From NCBI RefSeq assembly GCF_001029505.1, contig NZ_LEKH01000009.1, positions 62,001-126,000 on the forward strand: a DNA stretch of 64,000 bases. Direction: 5' to 3'. Positions 53,431-62,055 of this stretch are shown one piece after another. The notes under the pieces were generated by a model. It saw nothing but the letters and a program-made list of their open reading frames with translations. It made no database searches and was not told the DNA's origin. The translations under genes were made by a program, and so were the position numbers. Each line of letters opens with the position of its first letter. Position 1 is the first letter of the stretch. The stretch is from Rubrobacter aplysinae (GTDB taxonomy: Bacteria; Actinomycetota; Rubrobacteria; Rubrobacterales; Rubrobacteraceae).

Positions 53431-54657
53431 CTACCTGAACGCCGGTATGCCGGTTATCGCGTTACCCAGAATCAGGGTGTGCACCTCGTCGGTCCCTTCA
53501 TAGGTCCTCACGCTCTCGAGGTTATTGGCGTGTCTGAGAGGCGAGTAGTCCAGGGTTACCCCGTTGCCGCCGAGGATGGTGCGGGCCTCGCGGGCTATCT
53601 CTATCGCCTCGCGTACGTTGTTTAGCTTGCCAAAGGAGACCTGCTCGTGCCTCAGCGTTCCGGCATCCTTCATGAGGCCCAGGTGCAGAGCCAGCATCGT
53701 ACCCTTCTGGATCTCTAGCATCATGTCCACGAGCTTCTTCTGGGTCAGCTGGAACGCGGCCGTGGGCTTGTCGAACTGGCTGCGCTCTAACGAGTATCCG
53801 AGAGCGCTCTCGTAGGAGTCCCGCGCCGCGCCCATCACGCCCCAGACGATCCCGTACCTGGCCTCGTTCAGGCACGAGAACGGTCCGCGCAGACCCTTGA
53901 CCTCCGGGAACATTGCCTCTGAGGGGAGCCTGCAGTCCTCGAAGTAGAGCTCGCACTGTATGGAGGCCCGCATGGAGAGCTTTGGCTGTATGTCCTGCGC
54001 CGAGAAGCCCGGAGTATCGGTCGGCACCACAAAGCCGCGGACTCCCTCGTCCGTCTGGGCCCATATTACCGCCACATCCGCGATGGAACCCAGGCCGATC
54101 CAACGCTTGCTCCCGCCCAGTATCCAGTCATCGCCGTCCCGCCTGGCATAGGTCTTCATGGAGGCGGGGTCACTCCCGGCATCCGGCTCGGTGAGCCCGA
54201 AAGCACCTATTGCCTCTCCCCGGGCCATCCTCGGCAGCCACTCCTCCTTGTGCTCCTCGGAGCCGAACTTGTGTATCGCGCTCATCGCGAGCGAGCCCTG
54301 CACGCTAACGAAGGTCCTAAGCCCCGAGTCTCCGGCCTCAAGCTCCATACACGCCAGACCATACTCGACCGCGCTCTTGCCGCCGCAGCCGTAGCCTTCG
54401 AGGTGCATGCCGAGGACGCCCAGAGAGCCCATCTCGGGCACGAGCTCTTTCGGGAATGTTCCTTCGTCGTACCATTCTTTTATGTTCGGGGAGATCCGCT
54501 CCGTCACGAACCGGCGAGCCTTGTCCCTCACCGCGATCTCCTCTTCCGTAAGCAGACCATCCAGCCCGAGAAAGTCTTTCGACCAGTCCTCCCGGGGGCC
54601 AGAGCCGTTTCCGTTGCTACCTCCACCCGTTGCTCTGCTCTCGCTTACGGGCCCCAC
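53431..54657 (-). CDS. gcdH: Glutaryl-CoA dehydrogenase-type acyl-CoA dehydrogenase
   Basis: About 408 aa. FAD-type acyl-CoA dehydrogenase: glutaryl-CoA to crotonyl-CoA + CO2. Key signs: GLTEPDAGSDP, KRWIGLGSIADVAVIWAQT, the C-terminal LGGNGVTLDYSP and the catalytic Glu387 in TYEGTDEVHTLILGNAITG, which is typical of GCDH. GTG at 54657 is preferred (GAGAGGG upstream); a longer frame reaches the operator. It is the first gene of the minus-strand operon, divergent from a CoA-transferase. Confidence 0.9.
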   Translation of the reverse strand: MGPVSESRATGGGSNGNGSGPREDWSKDFLGLDGLLTEEEIAVRDKARRFVTERISPNIKEWYDEGTFPKELVPEMGSLGVLGMHLEGYGCGGKSAVEYGLACMELEAGDSGLRTFVSVQGSLAMSAIHKFGSEEHKEEWLPRMARGEAIGAFGLTEPDAGSDPASMKTYARRDGDDWILGGSKRWIGLGSIADVAVIWAQTDEGVRGFVVPTDTPGFSAQDIQPKLSMRASIQCELYFEDCRLPSEAMFPEVKGLRGPFSCLNEARYGIVWGVMGAARDSYESALGYSLERSQFDKPTAAFQLTQKKLVDMMLEIQKGTMLALHLGLMKDAGTLRHEQVSFGKLNNVREAIEIAREARTILGGNGVTLDYSPLRHANNLESVRTYEGTDEVHTLILGNAITGIPAFR

Positions 54658-54722
54658 GCTAACCGCCCTCTCATGCTGTCTCCATACGACTTTAGAGACC
54701 AAGTCTAGCTGACACTGGACAT

Positions 54723-54762
54723 TTGATCCAGTTTTAGTTATTTTGTAGACATTCTGGATCAA
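54723..54762. promoter_or_regulatory. Inverted repeat between gcdH and the CoA-transferase gene
   Basis: TTGATCCAG (54723-54731) is exactly complementary to CTGGATCAA (54754-54762) with a 22-bp AT-rich centre. It lies in the divergent promoter region, at the position expected for a GntR (52740) operator pair. Confidence 0.6.
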
Positions 54763-54814
54763 GTATCTCATGCTTCATGGTGAGAGGGTGGTAGGGGTTG
54801 GGGAGGAGTGTAGG

Positions 54815-55990
54815 GTGAGTGAGTCGGAGAGGGCGCTCGAAGGCCTCGTGGTGGCCGACTTTTCGCGGGTGCTCGCGGGGCCGCTGGCGACGATGAACCT
54901 CGGGGATCTCGGTGCCGACGTAATAAAGGTAGAGAGGCCAGAGGTGGGAGACGATACGAGGGCTTGGGGGCCGCCATTCGTCGAGGAAGGCAGTACCTAC
55001 TACCTCGGGCTCAACCGTAACAAGCGCAGTATAGCGTTGGACCTGGGAGAGCCGGGGGATCTCGAAGCCGCCCGGGAGCTTGCCAGTCGGGCGGACGTGC
55101 TCATAGAGAACTTCCGGCCGGGCGCCATGTCGCGTCTCGGTTTGGGCTACGAAGAGGTGTCCAGGCTCAACCCCGGCATCGTCTACTGCTCCATTAGCGC
55201 CTTCGGCTCCGGCGAGAGGGGGGCGGCGATGCCCGGCTACGACTTTCTGGTGCAGGCCGCGAGCGGTTTCATGAGCATCACCGGTGAGGAGGATGGTACC
55301 CCGATGAAGACCGGGGTGGCCATAGTGGACGTGATCTGCGGCCTCAACGCCACGATCGGCATCCTCGCCGCCCTGGAGTCCCGCAGGAAAACGGGCGAAG
55401 GCCAGCACGTCGAGGTGTCACTCATGGACTCCGCGCTCGCGGGGCTGGTGAACCAGGCCTCGGGCTACCTGCTCGCGGGTAGCGTACCGGGCCCCCGTGG
55501 TAACAAGCATCCTTCCATAGCCCCGTACGAGACCTTCCGGGCCGCAGACCGGCCCTTCGTTATAGCCGTCGGAAACGAGGCGCTCTGGAGGCGCCTGTGC
55601 GAGAGCCTCGGCCTGGAGGAGTTGGCCGAGGACGAGCGCTTCGCCACCAACTCCGGTCGTGTTGCACACAGAGACGAGCTCGGGGAGATACTTGAGGGTG
55701 TCTTCAGGAGGGAAGACGCGGCCACGTGGGTGGAGCGGCTCGGGGAGGCGGGCGTGCCAGCTGGCCTGATCAACGACGTAGGCGAAGCCTTTGAGCTGGC
55801 GGAGTGGCTCGACCTCTCCCCGGTGGTCGAGCTGGAGAACCGAGAGGGCTCTTCTAACTTGAAGCTCACACGCTCGCCGCTCCGCATGTCGGAGACTCCG
55901 GTAATCGCGGACAAACCACCGCCGCGGCTCGGCGAGCATTCTGGGGAGATCCGCGCGTGGCTGGATCGTGGAGACGGCACGGATGCCTAA
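54815..55990 (+). CDS. CaiB/BaiF family CoA-transferase
   Basis: A 391-aa class III CoA-transferase. GTG at 54815 is preferred, with GGGAGGAG upstream; ATG at 54770 lies in the operator without a ribosome site. It has VVADFSRVLAGP, LNRNKRSIALDL, SISAFG, MPGYDFLVQAASGFMSITG, and catalytic Asp172 in GVAIVDVICGLNATIGI. The closest functional analogy is succinyl-CoA:glutarate CoA-transferase, which would supply glutaryl-CoA for the divergent gcdH. The exact acid is inferred from the neighbour. Confidence 0.88.
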   Translation: MSESERALEGLVVADFSRVLAGPLATMNLGDLGADVIKVERPEVGDDTRAWGPPFVEEGSTYYLGLNRNKRSIALDLGEPGDLEAARELASRADVLIENFRPGAMSRLGLGYEEVSRLNPGIVYCSISAFGSGERGAAMPGYDFLVQAASGFMSITGEEDGTPMKTGVAIVDVICGLNATIGILAALESRRKTGEGQHVEVSLMDSALAGLVNQASGYLLAGSVPGPRGNKHPSIAPYETFRAADRPFVIAVGNEALWRRLCESLGLEELAEDERFATNSGRVAHRDELGEILEGVFRREDAATWVERLGEAGVPAGLINDVGEAFELAEWLDLSPVVELENREGSSNLKLTRSPLRMSETPVIADKPPPRLGEHSGEIRAWLDRGDGTDA

Positions 55991-56046
55991 TAAAGGAGTG
56001 GTCGGTAAATCTCGCAGGCTGCGAGACGATCAGAGGGAGGGATAAA

Positions 56047-58071
56047 GTGTTGCACTTGGCTGTGGACGTCGGAGGGACCTTCACCGACGTATGCGCTTAC
56101 GACGAGGAGCAGGGTACTACCCGGGTCGGCAAAGTTTCTTCGACTAAAGATCCTATAGATGCCGTATTCGACAGTATAGAGGAACTCGGGGTGCGGCTGG
56201 ATGAGATAGAGCTCTTTTCTCACGGGACCACCGTTGCGACCAACGCCCTGATCACCCGGAACTTCCCACGCTCGGCCATGGTTACCACCAAGGGCTTTAG
56301 AGACGTGATCGAGATCCGCCGCGGCACCAAGCAAGATCTCTGGGATGCTTACTCAGACGTCGCCCCACCTTACGTCCAACGTAGAAATCGCCTGGAGGTG
56401 ACCGAGCGCATAGACTATGCCGGAAACGAGGCTGAGCCTCTTGACGAGGAAGAGGTTCGGCGGGCGGCGCACCTGATACGCCGCCGGCAGATAGAGACGG
56501 TCGCCGTCTGTCTGGTCAACTCCCACGCCAACCCAGACCACGAGCGGCGTGTCAAAAAGATCTTGAACGAGGAACTGCCGGAAGTAACGGTCTCGACCTC
56601 CAGCGAGGTGCTGCCAGAGATCTTCGAGCACGAACGTTTTTCGACTACGGTGGCGAATGCCGTGCTGGCGCCTCTGGTCAGCGGGTACGCCCAGCGTCTA
56701 GAACAACGCATGAAGGAAGGTGGCTACACGGGAGACGTGTTGCTGTTGCACTCAGGAGGAGGTGTGATGACCACCGAGGTGGCCGAGCAGCTTGGCGGAC
56801 GACTCGCCTCTTCCGGCCTAGCCGCTGGAGCCATCGCCAGCGGTCACATCGCTAAGCTATCTGGTTACCAGAATGCGGTCGGACTGGATATGGGAGGCAC
56901 CAGCGCGGACATCTCCCTGCTCGTCGAGGGTGAAACCAGGATCACGCAGGACTGGTTCGTCGAGTACGGATATCCAATACGTTTCCCGAGCGTCGAGGTG
57001 CTGACAGTCGGGGCCGGCGGCGGTTCCATAGCCTGGATCGACACGGCTGGCTCACTGCGTAACGGCCCCCAGTCTGCCGGGGCGGTACCCGGGCCAGCCT
57101 GTTACGGGCGTGGTGGTGAAGAACCTACCAACACCGACGCGAATCTACTGCTCGGCAGGCTCGGACAGAATCTTATCGGAGGGGGTATGACCCTCGATGT
57201 GTCCGAGGCAGAGCGTACCGTGGCGAAGATCGGGGAGCCTCTTGACCTGGATACTACCGAGGCGGCCCGCGCGATAATCAAGGTGGCGAACGCGAACCTG
57301 GCCGACGCGATCCGGCTCGCCCTGATCCGCCGCGGCCATGATCCGAGGGACTTCGCCCTGGTCGCCTTCGGTGGTGCTGGTCCTTTGCATGGTGCCGAGC
57401 TTGCCCGCGAGCTCTCTATACCTACCGTCCTCGTACCGCCAAATCCGGGGATCACCTCGGCACTTGGCTGCCTGCTAGTCGACATCCGCCACGACTTCTC
57501 GGAGATGTACCTGACGCCCGCGGATAGCGCGGAGCCGGCCAACATTGAGAATGCCTTCCAGGAACTGGAGCATCAGGCCAGAGAGCGCTTGGAGACCGAA
57601 GGCATAGCCCCGAACGACATGAGGCTCGGACGGTCGCTGGATATGCGTTACTTGGGTCAGTGGCGTTCGCTCGAGGTGCCTATCGAAGGCGAGGTGCAAT
57701 CTCTGGAAGAGTTGCTGGGCTGGTTTCACCGCGAGCATGAGCGGCAACACGCCTACAAGCGGGAGGACTCGCCGGTGGAGATATACCAGTTACGCGTGGC
57801 CGCTATTGGAACCATCCCCAAGCCGGAGCTTCCTTACGAAAAACCCGAGTCCTACGAACCGCGGGCCGGAGAGCACCGGGATGTGATGTTCGGTGAGGCG
57901 GAGCTACTCAGTGCCGCAATCCACGACCGTGCATCGCTAGCCGCCGGAGCCCGAATCCCTGGACCGGCGATCATAAATCAGCTTGACTCCACGGTCGTGG
58001 TTTTTCCCGGAGATGAGGCGGAAGTAGACGGATGGTTCAACATAATCATTCACGTGGGAGGTAAACAATGA
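56047..58071 (+). CDS. hyuA: Hydantoinase/oxoprolinase A subunit (HyuA)
   Basis: A 674-aa ATP-dependent hydrolase or carboxylase subunit of the hydantoinase A/oxoprolinase family. Signature pieces: AVDVGGTFTDVCAYD at the start, FSHGTTVATNALITRNF, LLHSGGGVMTTEVAE, GLDMGGTSADISLLVEG, GAGGGSIAWID and FGGAGPLHGAELA. GTG at 56047 follows GAGGGAGGG. It overlaps hyuB by 4 bp (ATGA). Possible activities include N-methylhydantoin or 5-oxoproline hydrolysis and acetone/acetophenone-type carboxylation; the sequence does not decide. Confidence 0.9.
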   Translation: MLHLAVDVGGTFTDVCAYDEEQGTTRVGKVSSTKDPIDAVFDSIEELGVRLDEIELFSHGTTVATNALITRNFPRSAMVTTKGFRDVIEIRRGTKQDLWDAYSDVAPPYVQRRNRLEVTERIDYAGNEAEPLDEEEVRRAAHLIRRRQIETVAVCLVNSHANPDHERRVKKILNEELPEVTVSTSSEVLPEIFEHERFSTTVANAVLAPLVSGYAQRLEQRMKEGGYTGDVLLLHSGGGVMTTEVAEQLGGRLASSGLAAGAIASGHIAKLSGYQNAVGLDMGGTSADISLLVEGETRITQDWFVEYGYPIRFPSVEVLTVGAGGGSIAWIDTAGSLRNGPQSAGAVPGPACYGRGGEEPTNTDANLLLGRLGQNLIGGGMTLDVSEAERTVAKIGEPLDLDTTEAARAIIKVANANLADAIRLALIRRGHDPRDFALVAFGGAGPLHGAELARELSIPTVLVPPNPGITSALGCLLVDIRHDFSEMYLTPADSAEPANIENAFQELEHQARERLETEGIAPNDMRLGRSLDMRYLGQWRSLEVPIEGEVQSLEELLGWFHREHERQHAYKREDSPVEIYQLRVAAIGTIPKPELPYEKPESYEPRAGEHRDVMFGEAELLSAAIHDRASLAAGARIPGPAIINQLDSTVVVFPGDEAEVDGWFNIIIHVGGKQ

Positions 58072-60026
58072 CCGAGAAGCAGACGCTCGATCCCGTAACC
58101 TTCGAGGTCCTAAAGAACGCCTTCTCGACCGTCGTGGATGAGATGGCCGAGCAGATCCTAAGGACCTGTCACTCGTTCGTGATGTGGAGCCGCGACTTCT
58201 CCTCGGCGATCTGCGATGCTCGGGGCAACACGGTAATGCAGGGCAGTCAGGATATCGCCGTCCACGTCGGCACCCTGCACTTTACGGCCAAGGCTGTTCT
58301 TGATGCCTTCGGAGAAAATATACACCCGGGTGACGTATTCGCCATAAACGATCCCTACGCCGGCGGGACGCACTTTAACGACGTGCGGATCATACGCCCT
58401 GTCTTTGTAGAGGGAGAGATAATAGCCCTGGCGCAATCCAACGGCCACTGGGCGGATATCGGCGGCAGCGTACCCGGCTCGTTCGACATCAGCGCCACGA
58501 CACACTTTGGCGAGGGTGTGCGCATCCCCGCCGTCAAGATCTGGGATCGCGGCGACTACCGGTGGGATGTGGTCGGTCTGATCACCTCCAATACTCGCGC
58601 CCCGGGGGACGCTGAAGGTGATCTCATGGCTCAAGCAGAGGCTACGAAGGTAGCCGAGAGAGAGCTGTTACGACTCGTCGAAAAGTATGGCAAGGACACC
58701 ATCCTCACGGCGTTTGATGAGGTACAGGACTATGTCGAGCGGCTCACGCGTCGGCGCATCTCTGATCTCCCCGATGGCACCTGGCAGACCGAAGACTATA
58801 TAGACCAGGACCCGAGCGGCGAGGAAGGCCTGGTACCGGTTAAGGTCAAGATGACTATAGATGGCGACAGCGTCACCTACGATCTCTCTGGCAGTCATCC
58901 AGTAATAGGTAGTTTCTTGAACGCTGGCATGGGTACTGCTTTCTCCGGCATAGTCGCGGGCACCAAGACCTTTTTCCCAGAGGTACCATTGAACTCCGGC
59001 TTCTACCGGGTTATCGATGCCGAGCTCCCCGAAGATACGGTAGTAAACGCCCCCTGGCCGACGGCAGTAACCGGGTTCTGCTCCGGCGCCTACGAGAAGA
59101 TCATGAGCGCACTCTTCGAACTGTGGTCACAGGCGATGCCCGAGCGCGCCTTGGCTTGCTGCTTTAATCTGGAGTATCTCCTCATAGGCGGCTGGGACCA
59201 ACGCACAGAGCAAGCCCCGTTTTTCATGTGGTACGACTACATGATGGGCGGCTGGGGAGGCCGTAACGGACTCGACGGCTCTAATGCAACCTCTCCCGTG
59301 TTCGGCGTGGGGCTTATGGCCCAGCCCTTCGAGGGACAGGAGAGGCTTACGCCGGTCGTTACAGAGATGCATCGGATAGTGGAAGACTCTGGAGGGCCCG
59401 GCCGGTATCGCGGGGGCTGTGGTGTCGAGAAGGGAGGCACGCTCACCGAGATACAGGGCACGGTGATGAGCTACTGCTGTGATCGAGCACGCTCCATAAC
59501 CTGGGGCATAGAAGGCGGCTTACCATCGTGTCCGCACGGGGTATGGCTCAACCGGGGCCGTGAGGATGAGCGATTTCTTGGAGCTACATTTTCCGGTGTC
59601 GATGTCGAGGCGGGAGACCTGTTTATACGCCCGTCGGCTGGCGGAGGCGGCTATGGAGATCCCCTCGAACGCGACTCCGAGGCTGTCTGCGAGGATGTGG
59701 CCGACGACTACGTAACGGTCGAAGGAGCCCGGCGGGACTACGGTGTAGTGATACGTGAGTTAGATGCCGAGCTTGCGGAATACGAAGTCGACCTAGAGGC
59801 TACGCAGGCGGAACGCGAGAACATCCGCGAGAACAGAAAAACGTGGCTTGAGAAGGATCCCGAGGAACTCGCCAAACGTTACCGGGACAAAGAGATCGGT
59901 GCCCTGGAGTTGATCCGCCGTCATGGCGTGATTCTTGACTGGGGAACCGGAGAGCTGCTGCCAAATACTACCCGGGACTTCAGAGAGATGATGAGCTGGC
60001 GTGTGCTCCCTCATTGGTCTGAATGA
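58068..60026 (+). CDS. hyuB: Hydantoinase/oxoprolinase B subunit (HyuB)
   Basis: A 652-aa HyuB partner of HyuA. Visible: DPVTFEVLKNAFSTVVDEMAEQILRT, FAINDPYAGGTHFNDVRIIRPVF, GHWADIGGSVPGS and the Gly-rich PSAGGGGYGDPLERD. Its C-terminal 100 residues are long and charged. A cupin gene follows within 35 bp. It is co-translated with hyuA. Confidence 0.9.
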   Translation: MTEKQTLDPVTFEVLKNAFSTVVDEMAEQILRTCHSFVMWSRDFSSAICDARGNTVMQGSQDIAVHVGTLHFTAKAVLDAFGENIHPGDVFAINDPYAGGTHFNDVRIIRPVFVEGEIIALAQSNGHWADIGGSVPGSFDISATTHFGEGVRIPAVKIWDRGDYRWDVVGLITSNTRAPGDAEGDLMAQAEATKVAERELLRLVEKYGKDTILTAFDEVQDYVERLTRRRISDLPDGTWQTEDYIDQDPSGEEGLVPVKVKMTIDGDSVTYDLSGSHPVIGSFLNAGMGTAFSGIVAGTKTFFPEVPLNSGFYRVIDAELPEDTVVNAPWPTAVTGFCSGAYEKIMSALFELWSQAMPERALACCFNLEYLLIGGWDQRTEQAPFFMWYDYMMGGWGGRNGLDGSNATSPVFGVGLMAQPFEGQERLTPVVTEMHRIVEDSGGPGRYRGGCGVEKGGTLTEIQGTVMSYCCDRARSITWGIEGGLPSCPHGVWLNRGREDERFLGATFSGVDVEAGDLFIRPSAGGGGYGDPLERDSEAVCEDVADDYVTVEGARRDYGVVIRELDAELAEYEVDLEATQAERENIRENRKTWLEKDPEELAKRYRDKEIGALELIRRHGVILDWGTGELLPNTTRDFREMMSWRVLPHWSE

Positions 60027-60060
60027 ACTACGCGCGAACCAAAATTTCGAAGGAGGAGAT

Positions 60061-60414
60061 ATGAGTGAGCCGCGCACTGTGCCTCTGGAGGACATGCCGT
60101 GGTCCGAGGACGCACCCAGCATCCGGGCTCGCGAGGCCGAGGTGGATGGAGCGAGGTGGGCCATCGTCGAGTACGAGGCGGGGGCGCGCAGGGAGGAGTG
60201 GTGTGAGGATGGGCATCGCGGCTACGTCATAAGCGGGCGGATCGAGTACGAGTTCGACGACGACCGCCGGCCGCTTACGGCATCTGGGGGCGAGGCTTTC
60301 TTCCTACCGAAGACACGCTACGGGCAGGGAGCGCACCGGGGCCGTAACTTGTCTTCGACACCGACCCGCCTCTTTCTCATCGATGATTCTCCGGAAACGC
60401 AGCCACCGGAGTAG
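60061..60414 (+). CDS. Cupin domain protein, third gene of the hyu operon
   Basis: A 117-aa small cupin-like protein. ATG at 60061 follows GAAGGAGGAG. Stretches EEWCEDGHRGYVISGRIEYEF and GGEAFFLPKTRYGQGAHRG are cupin-like but lack a full set of His ligands. It may stabilise or regulate the HyuAB enzyme, or bind its substrate. Confidence 0.7.
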   Translation: MSEPRTVPLEDMPWSEDAPSIRAREAEVDGARWAIVEYEAGARREEWCEDGHRGYVISGRIEYEFDDDRRPLTASGGEAFFLPKTRYGQGAHRGRNLSSTPTRLFLIDDSPETQPPE

Positions 60415-60557
60415 AGAATGTGAAGACAAGCGTAGAGGTTTTTGCTATCTGATCTGGCCGGTGACAGAGGGTGGCCTGGAGAGCGCGAGACGAGAGGCTG
60501 TGAGGATAGCAAGCAGTCGCGGGCAAGCCGAGGCTCGCCGGGGCCGTAAAGACAGCG

Positions 60558-61949
60558 GTGGGAAAGGTTGGGAGAGGGTTGAACGAGCAGAGGGAGCTGG
60601 CCCGGGTACTGAGTTTGAGAGATGTGCTGGCGCTGGCCTTCGGGGCGATGATCGGGTTCGGCTGGGTGGTCCTCTCTGGTACCTGGTTGCAGGGTGCGGG
60701 CAGCCTGGGCGCGGTCCTCGCCTTCGTGCTCGGGGGGATCCTGGTCGTCTTCGTGGGACTGACATATTCGGAGCTGGTGAGCGCGATGCCGAAGGCCGGG
60801 GGCGAGCACAACTATGCCTGGCGGGCGCTCGGGGCGGGCGGCGCGTTCGTGGCTTCGTGGGCCATTGCGCTGGGGTATATCTCGGTAGCGGCTTTCGAGG
60901 CCGTGGCGCTGCCAACCACCATGGATTATCTACTCCCCGACGGCTTCAACGCGGGACTGCTCTGGACCGTGGCCGGGTTCGACGTGTACGCGAGTTGGAT
61001 CGCGATCGGCGTGATCGGGGCCGCCGTTATCACCGCCCTGAACTACGTTGGCATAAGGCCGTCGGCGATCTTCCAGTTCATAGCGGTGCTGGTACTGCTC
61101 GGGATCGCGGCTCTGTTCGTCTTCGGCACCATTACGGGGGGTAGCGGCGATAACTTCAGCCCGCTGTTCGCCGGGGGCGTCGCCGGCATACTCTCCGTGG
61201 TTATCATGACGCCGTTCTTGTTCGTCGGCTTCGACGTCATCCCCCAGTCGGCCGAAGAGATAAACCTGCCTTACCGACAGATAGGCATCCTGCTCGTCGT
61301 CTCCGTAATAATGGCCGCGCTGTTCTACATAGTGGTGATAGTCGGTGTGGGGGCCGGCGTAAGTCGTTCGGCGCTCGGGGATACCGAGCTTGCTGCGGCC
61401 TCCGGGATGGGGAATCTCTTTGGGAGTGAGATCTTCGCGAACATCCTGGTGCTCGGCGGGATCGCGGGGATCCTCACGAGCTGGAACGGATTCATGATCG
61501 GGGGCAGCCGTATCCTTTACGCCATGGCGGAGAGCGGGATGCTGCCGGGCTGGTTGGCCAGGGTGCATCCCAGGTTCCACACCCCCTCGAACGCCATACT
61601 CCTGGTCGGCGTTCTGGCGATCATCGCCCCGTTCTTCGGGGAGAGCGCGCTAACGTGGCTCGTCAACGCTGGCGGATTGGGCATCGTCGTGGCCTACCTG
61701 ATGGTCACCATCTCCTTTCTCGTGCTCCGCCGCAGAGAGCCCGGGATGCAACGGCCGTTCAGGGCGGGCCGCGGTCCGGCTATCGGCGTCATCGCGGTCG
61801 TGCTGAGCGCCGGGATCGCCATCCAGTACCTGCCCGGCATGCCTTCCGGTCTCGGCGTGCCGGAGTGGATCATCGTCGGAGTCTGGACGGTCTTCGGGCT
61901 GTTCTTCGCCTTTCGGATGAGCGTGCCCGAGTACAGCCCGGAGGCGTGA
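60558..61949 (+). CDS. APC family amino acid permease
   Basis: A 463-aa transporter with about 12 hydrophobic helices. The first helix has the unwound GAMIGFGWVVLSGTWL motif (typical APC GxxIGxG). Charged SAMPKAGGEHNYAWRALG after helix 2, FVGFDVIPQSAEEINLPYRQIG and YAMAESGMLPGWLARVHPRFHTPSNAI are also family marks. GTG at 60558 or TTG at 60579 could start translation. Possibly imports the amine or amino acid used by the next gene. Confidence 0.88.
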   Translation: MGKVGRGLNEQRELARVLSLRDVLALAFGAMIGFGWVVLSGTWLQGAGSLGAVLAFVLGGILVVFVGLTYSELVSAMPKAGGEHNYAWRALGAGGAFVASWAIALGYISVAAFEAVALPTTMDYLLPDGFNAGLLWTVAGFDVYASWIAIGVIGAAVITALNYVGIRPSAIFQFIAVLVLLGIAALFVFGTITGGSGDNFSPLFAGGVAGILSVVIMTPFLFVGFDVIPQSAEEINLPYRQIGILLVVSVIMAALFYIVVIVGVGAGVSRSALGDTELAAASGMGNLFGSEIFANILVLGGIAGILTSWNGFMIGGSRILYAMAESGMLPGWLARVHPRFHTPSNAILLVGVLAIIAPFFGESALTWLVNAGGLGIVVAYLMVTISFLVLRRREPGMQRPFRAGRGPAIGVIAVVLSAGIAIQYLPGMPSGLGVPEWIIVGVWTVFGLFFAFRMSVPEYSPEA

Positions 61950-62016
61950 CGTACGGGACGAAAGCGAGGGTGAAAGACTGGAAGAAGAGCGGAAGAAGAG
62001 CGGGTAACCATATGTC

Positions 62017-62022
62017 TATAAT
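62017..62022 (+). promoter_or_regulatory. -10 box upstream of gabT
   Basis: A consensus TATAAT 33 bp before the ATG at 62056. No good -35 is seen; a GAAGAAGAGCG tandem duplication occupies that area. Confidence 0.4.
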
Positions 62023-62055
62023 GGTGGATAGCAGGCGTCGAGAAGGAGTCGGGCA

